64,000 nt of DNA from Ga0077527 sp964533495 (GCA_964533495.1 CAZHJU010000002.1:1-64000); one strand, 5' to 3'. Positions 1-9,397 are shown, counted from the first letter of the stretch. Made by a program: numbers and translations. The notes: generated from the letters alone by a model not told the origin.

Positions 1-1
1 G

Positions 2-2032
2 CGTTACCTCGAACACCGCGACATCCGCGAAACCGCGGGCCGCAAGGTCTGGGCCTTCGTCGGCGACGGTGAAATGGACGAGCCGGAATCGCTGGCCGGC
101 CTGTCGCTGGCATCCCGCGAGGGCCTCGACAACCTGATCTTCGTCGTCAACTGCAACCTGCAGCGCCTCGACGGCCCGGTCCGCGGTAACGGCTCGCTGA
201 TCCAGGAACTCGAAGGCCTGTTCTCGGGCGCCGGCTGGCACGTGATCAAGCTGCTGTGGGGTTCGGAATGGGATCCGCTGTTCGCCCGCGACACCGACAA
301 CGTGATCCTCAAGCGCCTGCATGAAACGGTGGACGGCGAATTCCAGAAATACGCCGCCACCGACGGCCGTTTCAATCGCGAGCATTTCTTCAACAAGGAT
401 CCGGAGCTGCAGGCGCTGGTCTCGCACCTGTCGGACGACGACATCGACCACCTGCGCCGCGGCGGCCACGACCCGGTGAAGATATACGCCGCCTACCATG
501 CCGCGACGAACCATCGCGGCCGGCCGACGGTGATCCTCGCCCAGACCAAGAAAGGCTACGGCATGGGCCACTGGGGCCAGGGCAGGATGGGCGCGCACCA
601 GCAGAAGAAGCTGGAGGACGACGCGCTGCTCGCCTTCCGCGACCGTTTCGCGCTGCCGATCCCCGACGCCGACGTCAAGGCGCTGAAATTCTGGAAACCC
701 GCCGGTGACAGCCCGGAGATGCGCTACCTGCACGCGCGCCGCGCGGCGCTGGGCGGTTACCTGCCGGCACGGGTCACCACCGCGCCGAAACTCGCGCCGC
801 CGGCGCCCGACGCCTACGCGCGCATCACCGAGGGTTCGGGCACGCGCGAGGAATCGACGACGATGAGTTTCGTCAAGATGCTCGCCCAGATGCTGAAGGA
901 CCCGGCGATCGGCAGGCACATCGTGCCCATCGTCGCCGACGAGGCGCGCACCTTCGGCATGCAGTCGCTGTTCCGCCAGGTCGCGATCTATTCGCCCTTC
1001 GGCCAGCTCTACGAGCCGGAGGACCGCGACGAGCTGCTCTATTACAAGGAGGCGCAGGGCGGCCAGATCCTCGAGGAAGGCATCAACGAGGCCGGCGCGA
1101 TGTCCTCGTGGATCGCCGCGGCGACCAGCTACAGCGTGCACGGCACGCCGATGCTGCCCTTCTACATCTTCTATTCGATGTTCGGCTTCCAGCGCGTCGG
1201 CGACCTGATCTGGCAGGCCGGCGACTGCCGGTCGCGCGGCTTCCTGATCGGCGCCACCGCCGGCCGCACCACGCTGTCGGGCGAAGGGCTGCAGCACCAG
1301 GACGGCTCGTCGCAGCTGATCGCATCGACCGTGCCGAACTGCCGCGCCTGGGACCCGGCCTACGGCTACGAGCTCGCGGCCATCATCGGGGACGGCACGC
1401 GGCGCATGCTCGAGGCGCAGGAGGACGTGTTCTATTACATCACCGTGATGAACGAGAACTACGCGCAGCCGGCGATGCCGGAGGGCGCGAGCGAGGGCAT
1501 CCTCAAGGGCCTGTATCTGCTGCAGTGGAAACCCGATGCCGCGGTGCAACTGCTCGGCAGCGGCACCATCCTGCGCGAATCGATCGCCGCCGCGGAACTG
1601 CTGCAGCGGGATTTCGGCATCGCCGCCAACGTCTGGAGCGTCACCAGCTGGAGCGAGTTGCGCCGCGACGGCATGGCCTGCGCCCGCCACAACCGGCTCG
1701 ATCCGGCGGCGGCGCCGCGCATTGCGCATGTCGAAGCGTCGCTGGCGGCGCATGCCGGGCCGGTGATCGCCGCCTCCGATCACGTCGCCGCGGTGCCCGA
1801 CCTGATCCGCGCCTGGGTGCCGCGGCGTTACGTCGCGCTCGGCACCGACGGTTACGGCCGCAGCGACACGCGCGAGAACCTGCGCCGTTTCTTCGAGATG
1901 GATCGGCACCACATCGCGATCGCCGCGCTGGCGGCACTGGCCGACGACGGCGGCATCGGCCGCGACGCGGTTGCTGCCGCGATGCGGCGTTACGGAATCG
2001 CGGCGACGGCCGCGGCGCCCTGGGAAGCCTGA
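2..2032 (+). CDS. aceE: Pyruvate dehydrogenase E1 component, homodimeric type, 5' end outside window
   Basis: This is the thiamine-dependent E1 subunit that decarboxylates pyruvate and acetylates the lipoyl groups of E2. The frame is open from the first bases, and 676 residues of a protein usually near 890 are visible. The thiamine diphosphate motif begins with GDGEMDEPE near visible residue 22 and ends with NCNLQRLDGPVRGNG about 30 residues later. The C-terminal transketolase-like part carries the expected ALGTDGYGRSDTRENLRRFF stretch, so the 3' end is complete. No aceF or lpd follows; the next gene is convergent. E2 and E3 may lie elsewhere, or this may be a second homodimeric E1 copy. The family call is safe; the exact keto-acid substrate is inferred. 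Confidence 0.95.
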   Translation, partial: RYLEHRDIRETAGRKVWAFVGDGEMDEPESLAGLSLASREGLDNLIFVVNCNLQRLDGPVRGNGSLIQELEGLFSGAGWHVIKLLWGSEWDPLFARDTDNVILKRLHETVDGEFQKYAATDGRFNREHFFNKDPELQALVSHLSDDDIDHLRRGGHDPVKIYAAYHAATNHRGRPTVILAQTKKGYGMGHWGQGRMGAHQQKKLEDDALLAFRDRFALPIPDADVKALKFWKPAGDSPEMRYLHARRAALGGYLPARVTTAPKLAPPAPDAYARITEGSGTREESTTMSFVKMLAQMLKDPAIGRHIVPIVADEARTFGMQSLFRQVAIYSPFGQLYEPEDRDELLYYKEAQGGQILEEGINEAGAMSSWIAAATSYSVHGTPMLPFYIFYSMFGFQRVGDLIWQAGDCRSRGFLIGATAGRTTLSGEGLQHQDGSSQLIASTVPNCRAWDPAYGYELAAIIGDGTRRMLEAQEDVFYYITVMNENYAQPAMPEGASEGILKGLYLLQWKPDAAVQLLGSGTILRESIAAAELLQRDFGIAANVWSVTSWSELRRDGMACARHNRLDPAAAPRIAHVEASLAAHAGPVIAASDHVAAVPDLIRAWVPRRYVALGTDGYGRSDTRENLRRFFEMDRHHIAIAALAALADDGGIGRDAVAAAMRRYGIAATAAAPWEA

Positions 2033-2042
2033 AGCCGGCGCC

Positions 2043-2753
2043 TCAGGCGCGGCGACGGCGCGGCGCGGCCTTCGCCGGCGGCTTGCGGTGCGCGCGCGAC
2101 GGCGGGCGCTTCGCCGGCCTGGAGACGGGCTTCGGCGGCGCGCCGCGGAGGCCGTCGAGAAACACGTCGATGATGCCCGTGGCGTCGGTCTTCGACGGCT
2201 TGTGCCCGGGGTCCATCACCCATTTGCTGATCAGGCCGTTGAGCAGCGCATGCAATCCGACTGCCGTCCGGTGCGCATCGAGCCCCGCCGGCAACTGGCC
2301 GCGGGCGACGGCGGAGACGAGCCCCTGTTCCAGCCGCGCCAGGCAGCCGGCCTGCATTTCCCGGAAACGCTGCCAGACCTGCTGCATCTCGTCGACGTAT
2401 TCGCATTTGTTGAACACGATGTGAAAAACCCGCCGCGCCTGGGCATCGCCCGAAGTGCGCTGCAGGATGCCGGTCAGCATCGCGCGGATGCTGCCCAGCG
2501 GGTCGTCATCCTGGCCGGGATCGATCTGGCAGGGCGCGTCTTCCATCGGCATGGTCACCCGCGCCACCATTTCGCAGAACAGGTCGGCCTTGTCCTTGAA
2601 ATGCCAGTAAATGGCGCCCCGCGTCACCGACGCCGCCTTGGCGATATCCGACAGCGAGGTCCGCGACACCCCGCGCGTGCTGAATACCCTCTCCGCCGCA
2701 TCGAGAATCTGGTTGCGGGTCTCTGCTGCCTCGTCCCTGGTGCGCCTGGCCAT
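2043..2753 (-). CDS. TetR-family repressor of the adjacent RND efflux operon (AcrR/TtgR-like)
   Basis: 236 residues. The N-terminal helix-turn-helix (about residues 10-56) includes SDIAKAASVTRGAIYWHFK, the AcrR/TtgR/MexR-type signature, followed by an all-helical ligand-binding domain. The last 35 residues are very rich in Arg, Ala and Pro and may be disordered. The gene is divergent from the adaptor gene at 2894, and a 24-bp AcrR-type palindrome lies between them. By family knowledge it represses the pump until a toxic ligand binds. Start chosen at the ATG preceded by GGAGAAAC. The tail is convergent with aceE, 10 nt apart. Confidence 0.92.
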   Translation of the reverse strand: MARRTRDEAAETRNQILDAAERVFSTRGVSRTSLSDIAKAASVTRGAIYWHFKDKADLFCEMVARVTMPMEDAPCQIDPGQDDDPLGSIRAMLTGILQRTSGDAQARRVFHIVFNKCEYVDEMQQVWQRFREMQAGCLARLEQGLVSAVARGQLPAGLDAHRTAVGLHALLNGLISKWVMDPGHKPSKTDATGIIDVFLDGLRGAPPKPVSRPAKRPPSRAHRKPPAKAAPRRRRA

Positions 2754-2804
2754 GTTTCTCCGGTCGCGGCGTGCCGCCGCCGGCCGCTGTCACAAAAACG
2801 GCAC

Positions 2805-2832
2805 TTTACATACATTCATGCCTGTATGTAAA
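2805..2832. promoter_or_regulatory. AcrR/TtgR-type operator overlapping divergent promoters
   Basis: Perfect 10-bp inverted arms, TTTACATACA (2805-2814) and TGTATGTAAA (2823-2832), separated by 8 nt. The inner TACATACA/TGTATGTA arrangement matches the known AcrR operator layout. On each strand TTTACA is followed 18 nt later by a TAAACT or TAAAGT hexamer, so both divergent promoters appear to lie within the operator. Repressor binding would then block the repressor gene and the pump operon together. Confidence 0.85.
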
Positions 2833-2893
2833 CTGTCGCCGTCAATATATGCTGTCGGCGCTGTCCGCCCGCCGCCTCCAGGGAACCAAAAAC

Positions 2894-4120
2894 ATGAAGA
2901 CACCGACGCCCCGCCTCCGCCCCCTCATCGCCGCGACCGCGGCTTCGCTGCTGCTCGCCGCCTGCGGCCCCGCCGGCGGCCCGCCCGGCGGTGGATTTCC
3001 GCCACCACCGGTCAGCGTCACGATCACCGAGGCGCGCGACCTGCCGGTGACGCTGGAATACACCGCGCAGACCGCGGGCTACCGGGAAACGGAAATCCGC
3101 GCCCGGGTCAGCGGCATCCTGCTCAAGCGCAATTACCGCGAGGGCGGCACGGTGCGCCGGGGCGAATCGCTGTTCACCATCGACCCCGCGCCGTTCCAGT
3201 TGGCGCTGACCCGCGCCCGGGCCGACCTCGGCGTCGCCGAGGCGCAGTTGCAGCAGGCGCAGCGCGAGCTGGCGCGGCTGAAGCCGGTGTACGAATCGAA
3301 GGCGGTCAGCCAGAAGGAATTCGACGACGCCACCTCGGCCGAGCGCATCGCCGCGGCCCAGGTCGAGAGCGTGCGCGCCCGGCTCAACGAGGCGCAGCTG
3401 AACCTCGAGTGGACGCGCGTCGAATCGCCGATCGCCGGCATCGCCGGCCGCGCCGCGGTTTCGGAAGGCTCGCTGGTCTCGGGGCCGAGCGTGCTGCTGG
3501 CCACGGTGACGCAGACCGATCCGATGTACGTGATCTTCGGCGTTTCCGACCGCGACACGCTGGCGCTACGGCGCGACGCCGAGGCCGGCCGCATCAAGCT
3601 CCCGGCCGACGGCAGGCTGAAGGCGACGGTCAAGCTCTCCGACGGCAGCGAGTACGCGCGGCCCGGCGCGGTCAATTTCGTCGACGCCCGCGTCAATACC
3701 CAGACCGGCACCACCGAGACCCGCGCCGAATTCCCCAATCCCGGCAACGTGCTGCGCGCCGGCGAATTCGTGCGCATCACCCTCTCCGGCGCCACGCGGC
3801 CCAACGTCATCGTGCTGCCGCAGCGTGCGGTGCTCGAAGGCCCCGCGGGCAAGTTCGTCTACATCGCCAACGCGGAATCCAGGGCGGAACCGCGCCCGGT
3901 GGAAGTCGGCGCCTGGACGGCGGACGGCTGGATCATCAATTCCGGGCTCAAGGCCGGCGAGCGCGTGATCATCGACGGCATGGCCAAGATCTTCGCGCCC
4001 GGCACCCCGGTGACCATCGTCGATCCCGCCGCGCAGAAGGATGCTCCGCAGGAGCAGGGCAGGCCCGGGGACAAGCCAGCCGCGAAAAAACCGGCGGATG
4101 CGCCGAAAAAGCAGTCCTGA
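2894..4120 (+). CDS. RND efflux periplasmic adaptor lipoprotein (AcrA/MexA/TtgA family)
   Basis: 408 residues. It links the inner-membrane pump to the outer-membrane channel. The N-terminus is a lipoprotein signal with lipobox LAAC (Cys24). Next come a Pro/Gly-rich linker, a barrel-sandwich half-motif, an alpha-helical hairpin with the RARADLGVAEAQLQQAQREL heptads (about residues 95-170), and a beta-barrel/membrane-proximal part with RAEFPNPGNVLRAGEFVRI. The ATG at 2894 is preferred over an in-frame upstream codon at 2771 because only it gives a lipoprotein signal and leaves the operator untranslated. It is first in a three-gene operon with the permease (28 nt downstream) and the outer membrane factor. 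The C-terminal tail is rich in Lys, Ala and Pro. Confidence 0.93.
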   Translation: MKTPTPRLRPLIAATAASLLLAACGPAGGPPGGGFPPPPVSVTITEARDLPVTLEYTAQTAGYRETEIRARVSGILLKRNYREGGTVRRGESLFTIDPAPFQLALTRARADLGVAEAQLQQAQRELARLKPVYESKAVSQKEFDDATSAERIAAAQVESVRARLNEAQLNLEWTRVESPIAGIAGRAAVSEGSLVSGPSVLLATVTQTDPMYVIFGVSDRDTLALRRDAEAGRIKLPADGRLKATVKLSDGSEYARPGAVNFVDARVNTQTGTTETRAEFPNPGNVLRAGEFVRITLSGATRPNVIVLPQRAVLEGPAGKFVYIANAESRAEPRPVEVGAWTADGWIINSGLKAGERVIIDGMAKIFAPGTPVTIVDPAAQKDAPQEQGRPGDKPAAKKPADAPKKQS

Positions 4121-4148
4121 GCCGCGCACTGAAGAAACGGACTGAGCC

Positions 4149-7100
4149 ATGATTTCACGCTTTTTCATCGACCGGCCGATATTCGCGGCGGTGCTGTCCA
4201 TATTCATCGTCATCGCCGGCCTCGCCTCGATGCGCGCGCTGCCGATCGCGCAGTACCCGGAAATCGCGCCGCCGGTGGTCACCGTGCGCGCGGTCTACCC
4301 GGGCGCCTCGGCGCAGGTGCTGGAGCAGACCGTCGCCGCGCCGCTGGAAAACCAGATCAACGGCGTGGAGAAGATGCTCTACATGAGCTCGACCTCCACC
4401 GCGCAGGGCGTGGTCGAAATCCAGGTCACCTTCGAAATCGGCGCCGACGTCGACACCGCGGCGCTGAACGTCAACAACCGCGTCAAGCAGGTCGAGCCGC
4501 GGCTGCCGCAGGAAGTGCGGCGCCAGGGCGTCACCGTCGAGAAGGGCTCCTCCTCGTTCCTGCAGGTGATCGCCTTCACCTCGTCCGACGGCCGTTACGA
4601 CGACCTGTTCATCTCGAACTACGTGACGCTGAACGTGCTCGACGCGCTGAAACGCATCCCCGGCACCACCAACGTGCAGATCTTCGGCGCCAAGGACTAC
4701 GCGATGCGCATCTGGACCCGTCCGGACCGCATGGCGCAGCTGAAGGTCACGCCCGGCGACCTGCTGCGGGCGCTGAACGAGCAGAACGCGCAGTTCGCCG
4801 CCGGCAAGATCGGCCAGTCGCCCACCGGGGGGCCGCAGGAGCTGGTCTACACCATCACCACCCAGGGCCGGCTTTCGGAGCCCTCCGAATTCGGGAACAT
4901 CGTCGTCCGCGCCAATTCCGACGGCTCGCTGCTGCGGCTGGGGGACGTCGCCCGCGTCGAGCTCGCCGCCAAGGATTACGAGTTCATGGGGCGCGTCAAC
5001 GGCAAGTCCGCGACCCTGATCGGCATTTTCCTGCAGCCGGGCGCCAACGCGCTGGCGACCGCCGACCTCGTCACCGCGGAAATGGACCGCCTCAAGCAGC
5101 GCTTCCCGCAGGGCCTCGAGCACGCCACGGTTTACGACACGACGCGTTTCGTCGCGGTGTCGATCCGCGAAGTCGCCAAGACGCTGGCCGAGGCGATGCT
5201 GCTGGTGTTCCTGGTGGTGTTCCTGTTCCTGCAGAACTGGCGCGCGACGCTGATTCCCTTCGCCGCGGTCCCGGTGTCGCTGATCGGCACCTTCGCCGGG
5301 CTGCTGATGCTCGGCTACTCGATCAACACGCTGACGCTGTTCGGCATGGTGCTGGCGATCGGCATCGTGGTCGACGACGCGATCGTCGTGCTCGAGAACG
5401 TCGAGCGCATCATGCGCGAGGAAAAGCTCGACGCCCGCGAAGCGGCGATCAAGGCCATGCGCGAGGTCACCGGCCCGGTGATCGCGATCGTGCTGACGCT
5501 GTGCGCGGTGTTCATCCCGATCGCCTTCCTCGGCGGGCTGACCGGCGAGCTCTACCGCCAGTTCGCGGTGACGATTTCGATCGCCGTGGCCATCTCGGGC
5601 CTCGTCGCGCTGACGCTGACGCCCTCGCTGTGCGTGATGATCCTCAGGCACGAGCACCACCGGCCGGGTCGCTTCTTCCAGTGGTTCAACCGCGTGTTCC
5701 TGCGCATGACCGGGCGCTACGTCGACGGCGTGACCTGGATGCTGCGCCGCGGCGGCGTCGCGCTGCTGCTGTTCATCGGCATGGTGGCGATCACCGCCGG
5801 CCTGTGGCGCGCGACGCCCGGCTCTCTGGTGCCGGACGAAGACCAGGGTTTTTACATCGCCGCGGTGCTGCTGCCGGACGGCGCGACGCTGGAGCGGACC
5901 GACAGGGTCGTCGACGAGGTCGTCGCCGCGATCAAGTCCAATCCCGCCAACGACTACGCGGTCGCCTTCACCGGCTTCGACTTCCTCGGTGGCGGCTTCC
6001 GCAACAACGCGGCGACGATTTTCGTCACCCAGAAACACTGGGACGAGCGCGCAATGACCACGCCGCAGCTGGTCGGCGAATTCTTCATGAAAACCGGGCA
6101 CATCAAGGAAGCGCTGGTGCTCGGCTTCAATCCGCCGCCGATCTTCGGCCTCGGCAACGCCGGCGGCTTCGAGTTCTACCTGCAGAACCGCGGCGAGGGC
6201 GGGTCGAAGCGGCTGGCCGAGGTCACCCAGCAGTTCCTCGGCGCGGTGGCGAAGGATCCGATGTTCGTGCAGGTCAACACGCTGTGGCGCGCCAACGTGC
6301 CGCAGCTCTACGTGCAGACCGACCGCGAAAAGGCGAAGACGCTGGGCGTGCCGGTGGACGAGCTCTACAACTCGCTGGCCGCGACGCTGGGCACCTACTA
6401 CGTCAACGACTTCAACAAGTACGGCCGCACCTGGCAGGTGCTGATGTCGGCCGAACCGGGCTATCGCAGGAAGCCGGACGACGTCGGCGCGGTCTACGTG
6501 CGCTCCGAAAAAGGCGCGATGGTGCCGCTGTCCTCGCTGGCGCGGGTGGATTATTCCTCTGGACCGGACACGCTGGACCGCTTCAACAACCTGCCGGCGG
6601 TGAAAATCTTCGGCTCGGCGGCCCCCGGCTTCAGTTCCGGCCAGGCCATCGCGCGGATGGAGCAGATCGCCAACGAGACGCTGCCGCCGGAATTCACCTA
6701 TGACTGGAGCGGCGCCTCCTTCCAGGAAAAACGCTCCGGCGGCACCGCCGGCATCGCGCTCGGCCTCGCCGTGCTGATGGTGTTCCTGATCCTCGCCGCG
6801 CAGTACGACAAGTGGTCGCTGCCGCTGTCGGTGCTGCTGGCGCTGCCCTTCGGCACCTTCGGCGCGCTGGCCGCGGTGTGGCTGCGCGGCTTCACCAACG
6901 ACGTCTATTTCCAGATCGGCCTGGTGACGCTGCTCGGCCTCGCCGCCAAGAACGCGATCCTGATCGTCGAATACGCGGTGCTGAAAAAGCACGAGGGCTA
7001 CACCACCGCCGCGGCGGCGATCGAGGCCGCGCGGCTGCGCTTCCGCCCGATCCTGATGACCTCGCTCGCCTTCATCCTCGGCGTGCTCCCGCTGGCGCTG

Positions 7101-7349
7101 TCGACCGGCGCCGGCGCCGGCGCGCGCCACTCCGCCGGCACCGGTGTGATGGGCGGAATGCTGGCCGCGACCTTCCTCGCGATCTTCTTCATCCCGTGGT
7201 TCTACAAGCTGATCGTCGACCGCAAGCTCTCCGACCAGCGCTCGACCGCGGAAATCGAGGCCGAGGTCGAACACCACCGCGAGCAGACGCAGCGCGCCGT
7301 GCATACCCCACATCACGCGACCCCGCCCAAAGGGGAAGATCATGCATAA
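4149..7349 (+). CDS. RND multidrug efflux permease, HAE1 family (AcrB/MexB/TtgB-like)
   Basis: 1066 residues, about the expected AcrB length. It is a proton-driven inner-membrane pump exporting hydrophobic drugs and solvents. The start MISRFFIDRPIFA and IAQYPEIAPP are diagnostic of HAE1 pumps. The proton relay is visible as VVDDAIVVLENVERI in the central helix bundle and LAAKNAILIVEYA near the C-terminus (paired Asp and the Lys). Two large periplasmic loops separate the two six-helix halves. The last residues overlap the start of the outer membrane factor by 8 nt, which implies translational coupling. A polar tail rich in His and Glu extends beyond the last helix. The substrate range cannot be read from sequence. 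Confidence 0.96.
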   Translation: MISRFFIDRPIFAAVLSIFIVIAGLASMRALPIAQYPEIAPPVVTVRAVYPGASAQVLEQTVAAPLENQINGVEKMLYMSSTSTAQGVVEIQVTFEIGADVDTAALNVNNRVKQVEPRLPQEVRRQGVTVEKGSSSFLQVIAFTSSDGRYDDLFISNYVTLNVLDALKRIPGTTNVQIFGAKDYAMRIWTRPDRMAQLKVTPGDLLRALNEQNAQFAAGKIGQSPTGGPQELVYTITTQGRLSEPSEFGNIVVRANSDGSLLRLGDVARVELAAKDYEFMGRVNGKSATLIGIFLQPGANALATADLVTAEMDRLKQRFPQGLEHATVYDTTRFVAVSIREVAKTLAEAMLLVFLVVFLFLQNWRATLIPFAAVPVSLIGTFAGLLMLGYSINTLTLFGMVLAIGIVVDDAIVVLENVERIMREEKLDAREAAIKAMREVTGPVIAIVLTLCAVFIPIAFLGGLTGELYRQFAVTISIAVAISGLVALTLTPSLCVMILRHEHHRPGRFFQWFNRVFLRMTGRYVDGVTWMLRRGGVALLLFIGMVAITAGLWRATPGSLVPDEDQGFYIAAVLLPDGATLERTDRVVDEVVAAIKSNPANDYAVAFTGFDFLGGGFRNNAATIFVTQKHWDERAMTTPQLVGEFFMKTGHIKEALVLGFNPPPIFGLGNAGGFEFYLQNRGEGGSKRLAEVTQQFLGAVAKDPMFVQVNTLWRANVPQLYVQTDREKAKTLGVPVDELYNSLAATLGTYYVNDFNKYGRTWQVLMSAEPGYRRKPDDVGAVYVRSEKGAMVPLSSLARVDYSSGPDTLDRFNNLPAVKIFGSAAPGFSSGQAIARMEQIANETLPPEFTYDWSGASFQEKRSGGTAGIALGLAVLMVFLILAAQYDKWSLPLSVLLALPFGTFGALAAVWLRGFTNDVYFQIGLVTLLGLAAKNAILIVEYAVLKKHEGYTTAAAAIEAARLRFRPILMTSLAFILGVLPLALSTGAGAGARHSAGTGVMGGMLAATFLAIFFIPWFYKLIVDRKLSDQRSTAEIEAEVEHHREQTQRAVHTPHHATPPKGEDHA

Positions 7350-8778
7350 CATTAAGTATTTGATTTTTATGGTATTTTTATCAACGGCCCTGGCCGGCTG
7401 CACGGTCGGCCCGGAATACGCGCGGCCCGCCGCCGAACTGCCCGATGCCTGGCGCGCCGCGCCGGCGGAAGGCAGGCCGCCCGCCGCCGGACGCTGGTGG
7501 ACGGTGTACGGCGATGCCACGCTGGAACGCCTGGTCGACGAGGCCCTCGCCAACAACCAGGACCTGGCGCTCGCCACCGCGCGCCTCGACGAAGCCCGCG
7601 CGCTGGCGCGCGTCGCCGACGCCGGGCTGGTGCCCGCGGTCGACGCGCAGTTCCAGCGCGACCGCAGCCGCCGTTCGGACAGCACCTCGACGCGCATGCC
7701 CGGCTCGCTGGAAAACAACAACTACCGCGCCCAGCTCAACGTGTCGTACGAGATCGACCTGTGGGGCCGCCTGCGCGATTCGGCAAAGGCGGCGCATGCC
7801 GAACTGCTGGCCACCGCCGCCGCGCGCGAAACGGTGCGCCTCGCGCTGACCGCGCAGGTGGCGCAGTCGTACTACGCGCTGGTCGCGTTCGACGCGCAGG
7901 TCGCCGATGCCCGCAAATCGCTGGCCCTGCGCGAGGACAACCTGCGGCTGCAGCGCATCCGCTCGGGCGCCGGGCTGATCAACGACTTCGAACTGCGCCA
8001 GCTCGAGGCCGAAGTCGCCGCCACGCAGGCGCAACTGCCGGCGCTGGAACGCCGCCGCACCGGCGAAGAACTCGCGCTGGGCGTGCTGCTCGGCCGCAGC
8101 CCGCGCGCGATCATCAACGACAGCATCACCCGCAGCGCCGACAGCGGCCGGCCGGCGACCCCGGTGATCCCCGCCGGCCTGCCTTCCGAACTGCTGCTGC
8201 GCCGTCCGGACGTCGCCGCCGCCGAACAGCAACTGATCGCCGCCAACGCGCGCATCGGCGCCGCGCGCGCGACGCTGTTCCCGCGCATCGGCCTCAGCGG
8301 CTTCCTCGGCAGCGAGAGCGCGGCCCTGTCCAACCTGTTCTCGGGCCCCGCGCAGATCTGGAGCCTCGGCTTCGCGCTGGCCCAGCCGATATTCCAGGGC
8401 GGCCGGCTGTTCGGCGAAATCGAGGCGGTGCGGGCGCGCGAACGCCAGGCGCTGGCCCAGTACCAGAAGACGCTGCAGACGGCCTTCCGCGAAACCCACG
8501 ACGCGCTGGTCGCGCAGACCCGCGCGCGGGAAGTGTTCGACGCCGAGAGCGCGCGCGCCAAGGCGCTGGGCGAATCGCTGCGGCTCGCGCGCATCCGCTA
8601 CGAAAACGGCCTGACCAGCCAGCTCGAGGTGCTCGACGCCGAGCGCAACCTGCTCAGCGCCGAACTGAACCGCGCCGATGCGCTGCGCTCGCAGCGCGCC
8701 GCGGTGGCCGACGTGGTGAAGGCGCTCGGCGGCGGCTGGGAGGGTTTCCCGCCCGCCGAAACCGCCGCGGCGCGTTAG
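7342..8778 (+). CDS. Outer membrane efflux channel lipoprotein (OprM/TtgC/NodT family)
   Basis: 478 residues. It forms the TolC-like trimeric channel for the pump. The signal peptide has lipobox LAGC (Cys20), followed by the family start TVGPEYARP. Two duplicated alpha-helical/beta-barrel halves contain YEIDLWGRLRDSAKAA and LAQPIFQGGRLFGEIEA. AGGGGA precedes the ATG, which overlaps the permease end by 8 nt. The hydrophobic core of the signal peptide is encoded by strikingly AT-rich DNA that matches an AT-rich repeat found after other genes in this window. Within the channel gene the base composition otherwise returns at once to high GC. Confidence 0.94.
   Translation: MHNIKYLIFMVFLSTALAGCTVGPEYARPAAELPDAWRAAPAEGRPPAAGRWWTVYGDATLERLVDEALANNQDLALATARLDEARALARVADAGLVPAVDAQFQRDRSRRSDSTSTRMPGSLENNNYRAQLNVSYEIDLWGRLRDSAKAAHAELLATAAARETVRLALTAQVAQSYYALVAFDAQVADARKSLALREDNLRLQRIRSGAGLINDFELRQLEAEVAATQAQLPALERRRTGEELALGVLLGRSPRAIINDSITRSADSGRPATPVIPAGLPSELLLRRPDVAAAEQQLIAANARIGAARATLFPRIGLSGFLGSESAALSNLFSGPAQIWSLGFALAQPIFQGGRLFGEIEAVRARERQALAQYQKTLQTAFRETHDALVAQTRAREVFDAESARAKALGESLRLARIRYENGLTSQLEVLDAERNLLSAELNRADALRSQRAAVADVVKALGGGWEGFPPAETAAAR
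7352..7369 (+). repeat. AT-rich stop-proximal repeat, copy A
   Basis: Core TTAAGTATTTGATTTTTA beginning 2 nt after the permease stop codon. It shares 14 identical consecutive bases (AAGTATTTGATTTT) with the copy at 19944. Unlike the other copies it lies inside a coding region, the signal peptide of the outer membrane factor. Confidence 0.6.
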
Positions 8779-8800
8779 GCCGCACGGGCTCCGGCCGCGG

Positions 8801-9397
8801 TCAGCCGCTCCAGCGTCCGCCGAAAAACCGTTCCGCGACGGGCTTGCGCGCCCGCGGCCGCAGTTCCTTCTTCCGCGTTTCCTCGTCATCGAGGATTTCC
8901 GGCGGCGCCTGGTAACCGACGGCGATCATCGCCATCGGCATGAAATCATCCGGCACGCCGAAGACGGCGCGCACCTTCGGAATGTCGAAGCCGCCCATCT
9001 GGTGGGCCGCCAGCCCCTGCGCCACCGCCTCCAATGTCAATGACAACGCCGCCATGCCGGTGTCGTATTGCGCCCAGCGGTTGGGCTGGCCGTTGTGCTC
9101 GAAAACGGAGGCCGCGCAGGCGAGGAACAGCAGCGGCACGTTCCCGCACCATTTGCGGTTGCTTTCCGACAGGCAGTCGAAGGCCTGCCGCCAGCCCGCC
9201 GCATCCCCGGCACGGTTCCACATCAGGAAGCGCCAGGGTTCGGCGCCGAAACACGAGGGCGCCCAGCGCGCCGCCTCGACCAGCGCGGCAATCTGCGCCG
9301 GCGTCACGCCGCGCGATGCGTCGAAGGCGCGCGGACTCCAGCGCCGCGCCGACAATTCGTTGATGGGCACTCCGGTGACGGCCCTGCGATCCTGCAT
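8801..9397 (-). CDS. Nitroreductase-family flavoprotein
   Basis: 198 residues. The protein has the FMN-binding nitroreductase fold: the N-terminal RRWSPRAFD phosphate/FMN contact, ARWAPSCFGAEPWRF (the usual APS-x-N-xQPW region with Asn replaced), and the C-terminal VGYQAPPE. Members reduce nitroaromatics, quinones or enals using NAD(P)H. The reaction here is not identifiable. The gene is transcribed convergently with the efflux operon, 22 nt from its end. The C-terminal tail is basic. Confidence 0.85.
   Translation of the reverse strand: MQDRRAVTGVPINELSARRWSPRAFDASRGVTPAQIAALVEAARWAPSCFGAEPWRFLMWNRAGDAAGWRQAFDCLSESNRKWCGNVPLLFLACAASVFEHNGQPNRWAQYDTGMAALSLTLEAVAQGLAAHQMGGFDIPKVRAVFGVPDDFMPMAMIAVGYQAPPEILDDEETRKKELRPRARKPVAERFFGGRWSG

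Noticed and set aside
4155..7721. A 1188-codon minus-strand open frame opposite the first RND permease
   Set aside because: Shadow of the permease gene: Arg/His-rich, no recognisable motif, no ribosome site.
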